This document shows positions 18,022 through 26,227 of a stretch of 64,000 bases of DNA, one piece after another (positions within the stretch are counted from its first letter, which is position 1; each line of letters begins with the position of its first letter). The notes beneath the pieces are model-generated. The model was not told the origin of the DNA, made no database searches, and saw only the letters and a program-made list of their open reading frames with translations. Source of the DNA: an uncultured Allofournierella sp. (GTDB lineage Bacteria > Bacillota > Clostridia > Oscillospirales > Ruminococcaceae); NCBI GenBank assembly GCA_944382705.1, contig CALWNE010000046.1:1-64000 (forward strand). Direction: 5' to 3'. The position numbers and the translations under genes are program-made.

Positions 18022-18693
18022 ATGGAAGTATGCCGCACACAAGCGTTGTTTGATTTAAGCCATACCCTGGCAGCCCCCCTGTTGGAGCAGGTGGAATGGC
18101 CTTGGCAGGCTTTGGAAACTTTGGGTGACTTTTTAAGCAAGCTGGGCCCCCAGCTGCCCCAGGAAGAATACAAGGAAATTGCACCCCAGGTATGGGTGGC
18201 CGACAGTGCTGTTGTTGCGCCCTCGGCCAGTGTGCAGGGCCCCTGCATCATTGGGCCTGGGGCGGAGATTCGCCATTGCGCTTACATCCGGGGCAACGCC
18301 CTGGTGGGTGCCGGTGCCGTGGTGGGCAATAGTGTAGAGCTGAAAAACTGCATTTTGTTTGACCAGGCTCAGGTACCCCATTTCAATTATGTGGGAGATT
18401 CCATCTTGGGCTATAAGGCACATCTGGGCGCTGGTGCCGTAACCAGCAACCTGAAAAGTGACCGTTCCTTGGTGGTGATTCGTCAGGGCGAGGAGCGTCT
18501 GCCCACCGGCCGCAAAAAGCTGGGTGCCCTGGTGGGCGATGAGGCAGAAGTAGGCTGCAACAGTGTTTTGTGCCCCGGCAGTGTGCTGGGCCGCAGCAGC
18601 CAGGTGTATCCCACCAGCTGCGTGCGTGGTGTGGTGCCTGCTCATCATATTTATAAAGATGCCCAGCGGGTGGTACCCCGCTGCACGGAATAA
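18022..18693 (+). CDS. Left-handed beta-helix (hexapeptide repeat) protein, GlmU acyltransferase-like
   Basis: 223 residues. After an N-terminal helical part, hexapeptide repeats of the [LIV]-G-X4 type run from about residue 60 to 200, for example 'VWVADSAVVAPSASVQGPCI', 'IGPGAEIRHCAYIRGNALVG' and 'LGAGAVTSNLKSDRS'. The last resembles the C-terminal half of GlmU. There is no pyrophosphorylase N-domain signature, so it is a stand-alone acyl- or nucleotidyl-transferase-like trimer. It ends 14 bases before glmM, suggesting a role in UDP-GlcNAc synthesis. Start ATG 18022 follows AAAGGAG at a longish spacing; ATG 18011 gives only a short dead-end frame. Confidence 0.75.
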   Translation: MEVCRTQALFDLSHTLAAPLLEQVEWPWQALETLGDFLSKLGPQLPQEEYKEIAPQVWVADSAVVAPSASVQGPCIIGPGAEIRHCAYIRGNALVGAGAVVGNSVELKNCILFDQAQVPHFNYVGDSILGYKAHLGAGAVTSNLKSDRSLVVIRQGEERLPTGRKKLGALVGDEAEVGCNSVLCPGSVLGRSSQVYPTSCVRGVVPAHHIYKDAQRVVPRCTE

Positions 18694-18707
18694 GGAGTGT
18701 AAACACA

Positions 18708-20051
18708 ATGGGAAGACTGTTTGGAACCGACGGCGTGCGTGGCATTGCCGGTAAGGATATTACTTGTGAACTGGCCATGGCCATTGGCCGTGCCGCTGCT
18801 GTGGTGCTGGCCTATGGCCGCCGTCGCCGCCCCCTGGTGGTGGTAGGTAAGGATACCCGCATCTCCAGCGATATGCTGGGCTCTGCACTGGCTGCCGGCC
18901 TGTGCTCGGTGGGTGCGGATGTGATTGATTTGGGCGTGGTACCCACCCCTGCTGTGGCCTATCTGGTGGGCCGCTACAAGGCAGATGCAGGCGTGATGAT
19001 TTCCGCCAGCCACAACCCCTACGAATTCAACGGCATTAAAATCTTCAACGGCGAGGGCTTTAAGCTGCCCGATGAGCTGGAGGAGCAGATTGAGCGGCTG
19101 ATTGAGGCAGGGGAGTTTATCTATGCCCAGAACGAACAGCTGGGTCAGATTACCCACTGCACCACCGCTGCCCGTGACTACATTGAACACCTGAAAACCA
19201 CCATTCCCTACTCTCTGGAAGGGCTGAACATTGCAGTGGACTGCGCCAATGGTTCGGCCAGTGTTACCGCCCGCACCCTGTTTGAGGAGCTGGGCGCCAA
19301 TGCAGTGGTAATGTGCGACCAGCCGGACGGCGTAAACATCAACGAGGGCTGCGGTTCCACCCATCTGGAAAAATTGCAGGAGTATGTGCGCACCCATGGC
19401 ATGGATGCAGGCGTAGCCTTTGACGGCGACGCAGACCGCTGCCTGTTTGTGGATGAAAAGGGCAATGTGGTGGATGGTGACTTTATCATGGCCGTTTGCG
19501 GCCTGGATATGCAGCAGCGGGGCAAGCTGCGCCGCTCCACCATCGTGGGTACTGTGCTCACCAACCTGGGCTTTGTGCAGTTCTGCGAGCGCAACGGCAT
19601 GAAGTTTGCCGCCACCAAGGTGGGCGACCGCTATGTGCTGGAGGAGATGGAGCTGGAAGGCTATACTCTGGGCGGCGAGCAGAGCGGCCATGTGATTTTC
19701 CGTGAATTTGCCACCACCGGCGACGGTCAGCTGACCGCCATTCAGCTGCTGTGCCTGATGAAACGCTGCGGCAAGCCCCTGTCGGAACTGACCAGCGTGA
19801 TGCAGCGTCTGCCCCAGGTGATGGTGAATGTAAAGGTAAGCGCTGCCGGTAAGCTGGAGTTCTACAACAACGATGCCATCAAGCAGGCCATCCACCAGGC
19901 AAAGGAAAAACTGGGCGATACCGGCAGGGTTCTGGTGCGGGTAAGCGGCACCGAGCCTTTGATTCGTGTGATGGCCGAAGGCGAGAGCCTGGAGCAGATT
20001 CAGCCCATTGCAGATGAGCTGGCCGCCCTTGTGAAAAAAGAGCTGGCCTAA
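18708..20051 (+). CDS. glmM: Phosphoglucosamine mutase GlmM
   Basis: 447-residue enzyme converting glucosamine-6-phosphate to glucosamine-1-phosphate on the way to UDP-GlcNAc and peptidoglycan. The opening 'GRLFGTDGVRGIAG' is diagnostic. The phospho-serine loop is 'ISASHNPYEFNGIKIF' (about 98-113), metal-binding 'FDGDADRC' is at about 239, sugar-binding 'GGEQSGH' at about 324 and the phosphate-binding 'RVSGTEPLIRVM' near 407. Strong AAGGAGTG precedes the ATG. Co-transcribed with the beta-helix gene upstream. Confidence 0.97.
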   Translation: MGRLFGTDGVRGIAGKDITCELAMAIGRAAAVVLAYGRRRRPLVVVGKDTRISSDMLGSALAAGLCSVGADVIDLGVVPTPAVAYLVGRYKADAGVMISASHNPYEFNGIKIFNGEGFKLPDELEEQIERLIEAGEFIYAQNEQLGQITHCTTAARDYIEHLKTTIPYSLEGLNIAVDCANGSASVTARTLFEELGANAVVMCDQPDGVNINEGCGSTHLEKLQEYVRTHGMDAGVAFDGDADRCLFVDEKGNVVDGDFIMAVCGLDMQQRGKLRRSTIVGTVLTNLGFVQFCERNGMKFAATKVGDRYVLEEMELEGYTLGGEQSGHVIFREFATTGDGQLTAIQLLCLMKRCGKPLSELTSVMQRLPQVMVNVKVSAAGKLEFYNNDAIKQAIHQAKEKLGDTGRVLVRVSGTEPLIRVMAEGESLEQIQPIADELAALVKKELA

Positions 20052-20111
20052 GGCTTTTTTTAGCATGGCCGCAAGCAGAGCAAAAGGCAGCCATTGATAA
20101 ATTGCAATGAT

Positions 20112-20163
20112 AAAACCCGTGGCAAAGGCCCCTGTTGGAGGGCGGTTCTGCCACGGGTTTTTG
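20112..20163. terminator. Terminator after glmM, 13-bp stem
   Basis: AAAACCCGTGGCA (20112-20124) with its complement ending in TTTT (20149-20161). The A-rich 5' side lets it act on the minus strand as well. Confidence 0.7.
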
Positions 20164-20186
20164 ATTGTGTAACAGGAATAGCAGAA

Positions 20187-20247
20187 GCAAAGCCCCCGGA
20201 TGAGCCGATTCTCGCTGTGAGAGTGGGCACCATCCAGGGGCTTTTGC
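20187..20247 (-). terminator. Hairpin after the YbaN gene
   Basis: GCAAAGCCCC (20187-20196) pairs with GGGGCTTTTGC (20237-20247), with further pairing GGATG/CATCC inside. Lies just downstream of the minus-strand YbaN gene. Confidence 0.5.
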
Positions 20248-20261
20248 ATTTAATGGGGAAG

Positions 20262-20639
20262 TTATTCTTCGCTGTTATCCTCCAGGGTTTTGATGCGGAA
20301 AGCAAAGTAGTACAGGTGGAACAGCCAGACCAAAGCCAGTACAATGCGGCCCACAGGAACCTGGTTCATCATAACAAATCCAATGCCCATGGTTAAGGTA
20401 ACGGTGAGCATGATGTTCCGCTTGGTTTTGCGAGTCATGGCCCGCTGCTCCCGAAAGCTTTTGAAGTTGTTTTGATACAGCTTGGTGCTCAAAAACCAAT
20501 CATTCAAACGACGGGAACCCTTTGCAAAGAAAAAGCAGGTGCCCAGCAAAAAGGGAGTGGCGGGAAGCAGGGGCAGTGCGGCACCCAGTGCGCTGAGTGC
20601 CAGGCAAACCAGGCCCAAGGCAATGTAAAGATATTTCAT
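20262..20639 (-). CDS. YbaN family protein (DUF454)
   Basis: 125-residue inner-membrane protein with a hydrophobic N-terminal hairpin (about 3-38, containing 'ALPLLPATPFLLG', the DUF454 hallmark), a basic loop with 'SRRLNDWFLSTKLYQNNFK', and two C-terminal membrane segments. Function is unknown in all organisms. AAGGAGGAG sits upstream of the ATG. It is the last gene of the unit after the two ABC exporter genes, 61 bases behind. Confidence 0.85.
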   Translation of the reverse strand: MKYLYIALGLVCLALSALGAALPLLPATPFLLGTCFFFAKGSRRLNDWFLSTKLYQNNFKSFREQRAMTRKTKRNIMLTVTLTMGIGFVMMNQVPVGRIVLALVWLFHLYYFAFRIKTLEDNSEE

Positions 20640-20700
20640 AACAAATCTCCTCCTTGTAATGGGTCGGGCCAGGTGCCCGCAAATATACTCAGTTCAAGCC

Positions 20701-22359
20701 TCAGCTCAAGCGGCCGTGTTCCACGCTGTAAGTGGTATCGGCAATGCGCATGGTAGAAGCCCGGTGGCTTACCAGCACCACCGTTTTGCCCGCCCGCTGC
20801 TGATGCAGGCTTTTAAGAATGACAGCTTCGTTCAGGCTATCCAGGTTGCTGGTGGGCTCGTCCAGCAGAATGAGGGGTGCATCGTGCAAAAATGCCCGTG
20901 CAATGCCCAGTCGCTGCCGCTCGCCGCCGGAAAGTGTGTCGCCCAGTTCACCAACAGGCGTATCATACCCCTTGGGCAGGCTCATGATGAATTCATGCAC
21001 CGATGCCTTTTTGCAGGCTTCTACCACCTGCTCATGGGAAGCGTCCGGGCGGGCGATTTTTACATTTGCTTCAATGCTGTCGTGAAATAGGTAGGTTTCC
21101 TGGGTAACATAGCTTTCCATATCCCGCAGGGCGGTGGTGCGAATGCTGCGTATATTCTGGCCGGAAATTTCCACAGATCCCTGGGAAACATCCCAAAACC
21201 GCATAAGCAGTTTCAGCAGGGTAGACTTGCCGCTGCCGCTGCGCCCGGTAATGCCCACAATCTTGTTTTGGGGCAGAGTGAGGCTAATGTCCTTGAGGAT
21301 GGATTCCTGCTGATAAGCAAAGTTTACCTGGCTGCAGGCGGCACCGGTAAAGGCGGGGGTGCTGCCGGTGGTGTTTTCCTCCACAATGGGGGCTTCGTCC
21401 AACACATCCAGCACCCGGTTGCCAGCGGCAAAGGTCTGTTGCAGGGTGCTGCCCAGATTGGCCAGGGCCACCACCGGCCCAAAGGAGCTCATGAGAGCAA
21501 TCAGGGAAATAAACAGGCCGTCAAAGCCCACGGCACTCTGTTCCAGCAGCAGGCTTGCAAGGGCCAGCATGGTCATGGAGCAAACCAGAATCAGCGCACC
21601 GGTGAAGGCGGTGGCGGTACCCAGGGCAGATTTCATCTGTTCCTCTTTTTTCAGCAGCTGTCGGGTCTGCTGGTCCATCTGCTCCATACGGCGGGCGCCT
21701 GCATCGTATTGAATCAGTTCGGCCAAGCCCCGCAGGCTATCCAGCACAAAGGAACTGAGAGCACCGGACTGGGTGCGATATTCCAGGCCCCGGCTGCCGC
21801 CGGTTTTGGCAGCTGCCACCGGCACAACAACGCCCACCAGGGCAAAAGAGATGGCCGCCCACAGCCCCAGAATCCAATGATACTGGCCGATGAACAGGGT
21901 CATGATAACCGACATAATGGCCGCAATGGCAATGGGGGAGATGGTGTGGGCATAAAAGACTTCCAGCAGCTCGATATCCGAGGTGATGACGGAAATCAAA
22001 TCGCCTTTGTCCCGCCCTTCCAGCTTGGCGGGAGCCAGCCGGCGCAGTGCACCAAAGACTTTATCTCGAATTAAGGCCAGCAGCTTAAAGGCAATAAAGT
22101 GGTTGCAGGCTTGCTCGGCATAGCGAAGCAGACCACGGGCCACAGCAAACAGGCCCATGCAGGTAAACAGGGTGGCCAAGGTAGGGGTGGGGCCAAGGGC
22201 CAGCACCCGAATCATGGCAAAGCCTGCAAAAATTGTGATGAACTGAGCACATAAAAAGCCTGCCACACCCATGGCGATGGCGGTAATCATAAAGCCCAGC
22301 AGGGGGGTTACAAGGCCAATCAGCCGGCCCATGATAACCAGGTCAGAGCGTTTTTTCAT
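20701..22359 (-). CDS. CydC-like ABC exporter subunit (permease + ATPase)
   Basis: 552 residues: six-helix exporter-type membrane domain (about 1-300) then an ABC ATPase with Walker A 'GRSGSGKST' near 352, signature 'LSGGERQRLGIARAFLHD' near 455 and Walker B 'LILLDEPTSNLD' near 475. It pairs with the next gene to make a heterodimer. The closest recognised family is CydC, which with CydD exports cysteine/glutathione; other heterodimeric exporters are possible. Start ATG 22359 follows GGAGG and overlaps the upstream stop as ATGA. The same frame is open up to 22500, but that extension would lie inside the partner gene and is rejected. Confidence 0.8.
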   Translation of the reverse strand: MKKRSDLVIMGRLIGLVTPLLGFMITAIAMGVAGFLCAQFITIFAGFAMIRVLALGPTPTLATLFTCMGLFAVARGLLRYAEQACNHFIAFKLLALIRDKVFGALRRLAPAKLEGRDKGDLISVITSDIELLEVFYAHTISPIAIAAIMSVIMTLFIGQYHWILGLWAAISFALVGVVVPVAAAKTGGSRGLEYRTQSGALSSFVLDSLRGLAELIQYDAGARRMEQMDQQTRQLLKKEEQMKSALGTATAFTGALILVCSMTMLALASLLLEQSAVGFDGLFISLIALMSSFGPVVALANLGSTLQQTFAAGNRVLDVLDEAPIVEENTTGSTPAFTGAACSQVNFAYQQESILKDISLTLPQNKIVGITGRSGSGKSTLLKLLMRFWDVSQGSVEISGQNIRSIRTTALRDMESYVTQETYLFHDSIEANVKIARPDASHEQVVEACKKASVHEFIMSLPKGYDTPVGELGDTLSGGERQRLGIARAFLHDAPLILLDEPTSNLDSLNEAVILKSLHQQRAGKTVVLVSHRASTMRIADTTYSVEHGRLS

Positions 22360-24092
22360 GCCAAATCCTCCGGAGAGATACTGTATTGTTCCAAAGCTTG
22401 CTGGTTGTTCCACAAAGCCTGGTAAACGGGGCACTGCTCCAGCAGCTGGCTGTGGGTGCCTTTGCCCACAATGCGGCCCTTTTGCAGGGTGTAAATGCAC
22501 TGGGCCTGGGTCACATTGGCCAGCCGGTGGGAAATCAGCAGAACCGCTTTATGCTTTGCCAGCTGGTGCACCAATTCCATGATGCGGTTTTCGCTTTCCA
22601 CATCAATGTTGGAGGTAGCCTCGTCAAAGATGTAAATGGGGCTGTCGTGCAGCAGGGCACGGGCCAATGCCAGCCTCTGGCACTGACCGCCAGAAAGGTT
22701 GGCGGCCTTTTCGGTCAAAGGAGTTTCCAGGCCCTGCTGGCTGCGCAGAAAATCGGCCAGTTTTACCTGTTCCAGCACCTGCCAAAGCTGTTGGTCGGTG
22801 GCTTGCGGTGCAGCCATGCGCAGATTTTCGGCCACAGTGCCCTTAAATAGCCGGGCGGCAAAGCCCACGGTGGTGATGTTTTTCATCAGGCTGGCGCTGT
22901 TCAGCTGGGTAAGCTCCTGCCCGCCAATGGTAATACTGCCGGTGTAGCCCTCCAGCCGGCCTGCCAGCAAGCTGGCAATGGTGGATTTTCCGCAGCCGGA
23001 TTCGCCCACCAAGGCCACCAAGCCCTGCTGGGGCAGTTCCAAATCCACCTTGTGGAGAATCTGGCGGTTTTCTTCGTAGCCAAATTCCACCTGATGCAGA
23101 ACCACCGGGCAGTGAGCCGGGTCAATTTGTGCAGTGCGAACTTCCGGTTCCGGCAGGTCCAGCAGATGGAACATTTTTTCGGTGGCTGCCATGCCGTTCA
23201 TGGCAATGTGGAAGAAGGAGCCCAGCAGACGCATGGGCAGAAAGAAATCCGCCGAAAGCATTACAATGGCAAAACAGCCAAACAGGTTGATACGGCCGGC
23301 AGCGAACTGCTGGGCAGCCACTACCATGCCAAGGGCTGCACCGCCATAGGCCACCAGGTCCATGATGGTAATGGAGTTAAGCTGCATGGTGAGCACCTTC
23401 ATGGTAATGCGGCGGAAATGCTCGGCATCCCGGTTCATCTCCTGGTGCTTGAGGGCATCGCTCTGGTAGATTTTGAGGGTGGTCAGACCCTGGAGATTTT
23501 CCAGGAAGTGGTCGCCCAGGGCGGTGTATTGGCCCCAGTAGCGGCTCAAAAGTTTTTTGGCAAAGGTTTGTACTGCTGCAATGGAAATGGGAATCAGCGG
23601 CACGCACACCAAAAGCACCAAAGCTGCTCGCATACTGATGGGCGCCAGCACCGCAAATAGAGTGATGGGTGCCAGCATACTGTAAAAGAATTGAGGCAAA
23701 TAGGAGCCAAAGTAGGTTTCCAGCTGTTCCACACCCTCTACCGTGACCTGTACTACCTGCGAGGTGGAAATCTGGCTGGAATAGCCAGGGCCAAGACGGA
23801 GCAGTTTTTCAAAAATGGTGCGGCGCAAAACCTGTTTTACATTTTGCGAAGCCAGGTAACTGCACCGGGTAGCCTGCTTGGCACAGAAAAAGCGTATAAC
23901 AATCATGGCGGCAGCAATGGCCAATACCAGCGGCAGGTTGGCAGGTTCTCCTGCTGCCAGCTTGGTGAGGTAGTCTGCTACTGTTAAAATCAGCAGGATG
24001 TTGGCCAGCAAAGCAGCCCACTGAAATGCCACATTCCGGCCGATGTGCCGTTTGGATTCGCTGACCATACCAATCAGCCGTTTGTTAATCAT
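22356..24092 (-). CDS. CydD-like ABC exporter subunit (permease + ATPase)
   Basis: 578 residues: membrane domain with about six helices and the CydD-like 'YFGSYLPQFFYSMLAPITLF' region near 140, then an ATPase with Walker A 'GESGCGKST' near 366, signature 'LSGGQCQRLALARALLHD' near 475 and Walker B 'IYIFDEATSNID' near 498. It forms a translationally coupled pair with the CydC-like gene. Start: AAGGAGG is 12 bases from ATG 24092 and 9 from TTG 24095; either gives the same protein within one residue. Its promoter contains operator-like palindromes. A transport direction other than cysteine export, for instance a metal-linked one, cannot be excluded. Confidence 0.78.
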   Translation of the reverse strand: MINKRLIGMVSESKRHIGRNVAFQWAALLANILLILTVADYLTKLAAGEPANLPLVLAIAAAMIVIRFFCAKQATRCSYLASQNVKQVLRRTIFEKLLRLGPGYSSQISTSQVVQVTVEGVEQLETYFGSYLPQFFYSMLAPITLFAVLAPISMRAALVLLVCVPLIPISIAAVQTFAKKLLSRYWGQYTALGDHFLENLQGLTTLKIYQSDALKHQEMNRDAEHFRRITMKVLTMQLNSITIMDLVAYGGAALGMVVAAQQFAAGRINLFGCFAIVMLSADFFLPMRLLGSFFHIAMNGMAATEKMFHLLDLPEPEVRTAQIDPAHCPVVLHQVEFGYEENRQILHKVDLELPQQGLVALVGESGCGKSTIASLLAGRLEGYTGSITIGGQELTQLNSASLMKNITTVGFAARLFKGTVAENLRMAAPQATDQQLWQVLEQVKLADFLRSQQGLETPLTEKAANLSGGQCQRLALARALLHDSPIYIFDEATSNIDVESENRIMELVHQLAKHKAVLLISHRLANVTQAQCIYTLQKGRIVGKGTHSQLLEQCPVYQALWNNQQALEQYSISPEDLA

Positions 24093-24125
24093 CAAGGGGT
24101 GAATCCTCCTTATCTCATTTTTCAA

Positions 24126-24181
24126 GTTAGCTTGTGCTAACAAAGTCATTTATTTCTACCACATCGGTAGGTAAATGTCAA
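24126..24181 (-). promoter_or_regulatory. Promoter with two operator-like palindromes, exporter operon
   Basis: On the minus strand, -35 TTGACA (plus 24176-24181), 17-base spacer, -10 TAGAAA (24153-24158). An inverted repeat CTACC-n5-GGTAG (24156-24170) lies across the -10 and spacer. A perfect palindrome GTTAGC-TTGT-GCTAAC (24126-24141) lies just downstream of the expected start site. This is typical placement for a repressor; the protein is unknown. Confidence 0.6.
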
Positions 24182-24254
24182 GATTCACAAAAAATTTTTG
24201 AAATATTTTGAAGAATTGACGAGGAATCGAAATGTAAAATAGAGAAAAAACAAA

Positions 24255-24296
24255 ACAGCAGGCAGCTTTGGTCGGTTGGCCAGAGCTGCCTGCTGT
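24255..24296 (-). terminator. Terminator after yitT-type gene
   Basis: 13-bp perfect stem, ACAGCAGGCAGCT (24255-24267) with its complement (24284-24296). On the minus strand it is followed by a T-rich tract (TTTTGTTTTTTCTCT). Confidence 0.8.
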
Positions 24297-24311
24297 GGAA
24301 TGATACAAAAA

Positions 24312-25181
24312 TTATTGGTAACTTTTTTTCAGAGTGAAGCCTCGGCCATGGACCTGGCTCACCGAGTCGATGATAATAAAAGCGTCGGGATCAGCTTGCT
24401 GCACCAGCTGGTTCAGCTTTGCCAGCTCCCGGTTGGTGGTGATGGTAAGAATTACATCGGTTTCTTCCTTAGCATAGCCGGTTTGGGCGTGCAGCAGGGT
24501 GCAGCCACGGTCCAACATCTGAAGGATAATGGAACGAATCTGTTCGCTTTGTTTGCTGATAATCTTAACCTGAACACGGGACTTCCCCACAAGAACCATC
24601 CGGTCCAGCACGGTGGTGTAAAGCAGCACCAGCAGAATGCCATACAGAATTTGCTCCCGATTGCGTGCAAAGGACATCTGCACCACCAAAATCAAAAAAT
24701 CCAGCCCATACATACCCACCGAAACAGGTACTCCCCAAAACTTATTGGCAATGATGGGGGGGATATCCATGCCGCCGCTGGAAGCACCGGCACCGATGAT
24801 TAAGCCAATGCCCACGCCAACCATTACGCCGGCGCAGATGGTGGCCAGCATAGGGTCCTTCGTCATGGAATCAATTCCTGGAATGCAGCCAAACAAATGC
24901 AGAAAAATAGGGTAACAAAAGGTGGATAGCGCTGTGTTAAAAGCAAACCAGCGGCCCATAATCAGCGCACCCAGGCAGAACATGATAATGTTGGATACCA
25001 GCACAAAAGAGGAAACCGGAATGCCCCAGAAATGCTGGCCGATGAGAGCCAGACCGGTGGTGCCGCCGCTGATAAGGCCGCAGGGCAGAATGAACATTAC
25101 CACTGCCAGGGAATAAATAGCATTGCCTGCAATTACTAGCCCTATGGTGCGCAATTTCTGGCTGTCTGCAAGGTGTTTCAT
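24312..25181 (-). CDS. YitT family membrane protein (DUF161 + DUF2179)
   Basis: 289 residues. Five membrane segments fill residues about 13-180 ('GNAIYSLAVVMFILPCGLIS' is the typical opening, with 'GGTTGLALIGQHFWGIP' and 'GIGLIIGAGASSGGMDIPP' after it). The C-terminal DUF2179 domain (about 215-285) is cytoplasmic and includes 'GCTLLHAQTGYAKEETDVIL'. Function unknown; members are abundant in Firmicutes. AAAGGCGG precedes ATG 25181. Single-gene unit with its own promoter and terminator. Confidence 0.88.
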   Translation of the reverse strand: MKHLADSQKLRTIGLVIAGNAIYSLAVVMFILPCGLISGGTTGLALIGQHFWGIPVSSFVLVSNIIMFCLGALIMGRWFAFNTALSTFCYPIFLHLFGCIPGIDSMTKDPMLATICAGVMVGVGIGLIIGAGASSGGMDIPPIIANKFWGVPVSVGMYGLDFLILVVQMSFARNREQILYGILLVLLYTTVLDRMVLVGKSRVQVKIISKQSEQIRSIILQMLDRGCTLLHAQTGYAKEETDVILTITTNRELAKLNQLVQQADPDAFIIIDSVSQVHGRGFTLKKSYQ

Positions 25182-25296
25182 AAGAAAGAGCCGCCTTTCT
25201 TGCCTCCGCCCGCCCTAAGGGCCGATGGCTCTCGTTTTGCCCACAAGAGAAAAACAGTAGCCGTGGCGAGGCATTTTTTAAAAGTGTACAAATAAA

Positions 25297-25333
25297 AGTA
25301 TACACAAAAGGGCGGGGTTTTGGCAAGTTGCCA
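25297..25333 (-). promoter_or_regulatory. Promoter of yitT-type gene with palindrome at -35
   Basis: Minus-strand -35 TTGCCA (25321-25326), 18-base spacer, -10 TATACT (25297-25302). The -35 is half of the perfect 13-base palindrome TGGCAAGTTGCCA (25321-25333). Confidence 0.55.
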
Positions 25334-25416
25334 GAAAAACTTTAGAATTCTGACCATATAGACCAACTAAATAATGTAAAGCCTTTGTGGGATTGTGCAA
25401 TTTTTTGCAAAAGATA

Positions 25417-25450
25417 GGCGCTGTGTTTTTTGAGATGAGAACACAGCGCC
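25417..25450 (-). terminator. Terminator after yggS
   Basis: 11-bp stem, GGCGCTGTGTT (25417-25427) with its complement (25440-25450); TATCTTTT follows on the minus strand. Confidence 0.6.
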
Positions 25451-25510
25451 ACAATAATTTGGGAATATTCAGGATGATTTTTTAGCAGGTGTATTTAATT
25501 AGAGTACAAA

Positions 25511-26227
25511 TTAAACCGGCTGCGGGTAGGCTCTGGGCCCAAAAATGCCGGTGCCAACCCGCACAATGGTAGCTCCATGGCGGATGGCGGCTTCAAAATC
25601 TCCGCTCATGCCCATGGATAGAATCTCCATACGGCTGCGCTGCAAGGGCATATTCTGGCACTGCACAAACAGCTGATGCATCCGGGCAAACCAGACTTCC
25701 TGCTGCTGGAACTCCTCACACCGGGGCGGAATGCACATAAGCCCCAGCACCTGCAGGTTGGGCTGTGCATCTGCCAGGGCCAGCAAATCGGGCAGTTCCT
25801 GGGGGGCTATGCCGCTTTTGGTTGCCTCGCCCCCAATGTTTACCTCCAGCAGGATGTTCTGGCACAGCTGCTGCCGGGCGGCTTCCTTTTGAATAGCCAG
25901 CAGCAGTTTTTGCGAATCCACCGATTCAATCACCTGGGCCCGGCCCACAACCTGGCGCACCTTGTTGGTTTGCAGATGCCCAATGAAATGCAGGGGATAG
26001 CTGCCATAGGCCCCGGCCTCGTGTTTTTGCACCAGTTCCTGCACCCGGTTTTCGCCAAACAGGTCAATGGCGGTGCCCTGTGCAGCCTGTACCGTGGCAG
26101 CGGAGCGGGTTTTGCTGGCTGCGCACAGCTGCACCGTGGAAGGGCTGCGGCCACAGGCTGCACAGGCGGCATCCATTCGTTTGCGGATTTCCAGGGCTTT
26201 TGCGGCTAACAGTTCGTGTTCTTGCAT
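25511..26227 (-). CDS. yggS: YggS/PROSC family pyridoxal-phosphate-binding protein
   Basis: 238-residue alanine-racemase-like barrel that binds PLP and is involved in vitamin B6 and amino-acid homeostasis. The PLP-lysine segment is 'VQLCAASKTRSAATV' (about 29-43). 'LFGENRVQEL' and 'LHFIGHLQTNKVRQV' are near 77 and 95, 'EVNIGGEATKSG' near 147, and the phosphate-binding 'EILSMGMSGDFEAAIRHGAT' near 203. In many Firmicutes this gene (ylmE) lies near cell-division genes; here it overlaps a DUF436 gene by one base. Confidence 0.93.
   Translation of the reverse strand: MQEHELLAAKALEIRKRMDAACAACGRSPSTVQLCAASKTRSAATVQAAQGTAIDLFGENRVQELVQKHEAGAYGSYPLHFIGHLQTNKVRQVVGRAQVIESVDSQKLLLAIQKEAARQQLCQNILLEVNIGGEATKSGIAPQELPDLLALADAQPNLQVLGLMCIPPRCEEFQQQEVWFARMHQLFVQCQNMPLQRSRMEILSMGMSGDFEAAIRHGATIVRVGTGIFGPRAYPQPV

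Larger units (their letters stand above)
25182..25510 (-). other. Intergenic region: yitT promoter and yggS terminator
   Basis: 329 bases between two minus-strand genes. It holds the yitT-type promoter with a palindrome at its -35, an imperfect inverted repeat GTGTAC/GTATACAC around 25284-25305, and the terminator of the upstream gene. No coding sequence is seen. Confidence 0.6.

Noticed and set aside
22360..22500. Longer start of the CydC-like gene
   Set aside because: It would overlap the partner gene by about 145 bases; ATG 22359 has GGAGG upstream and a tidy ATGA overlap.
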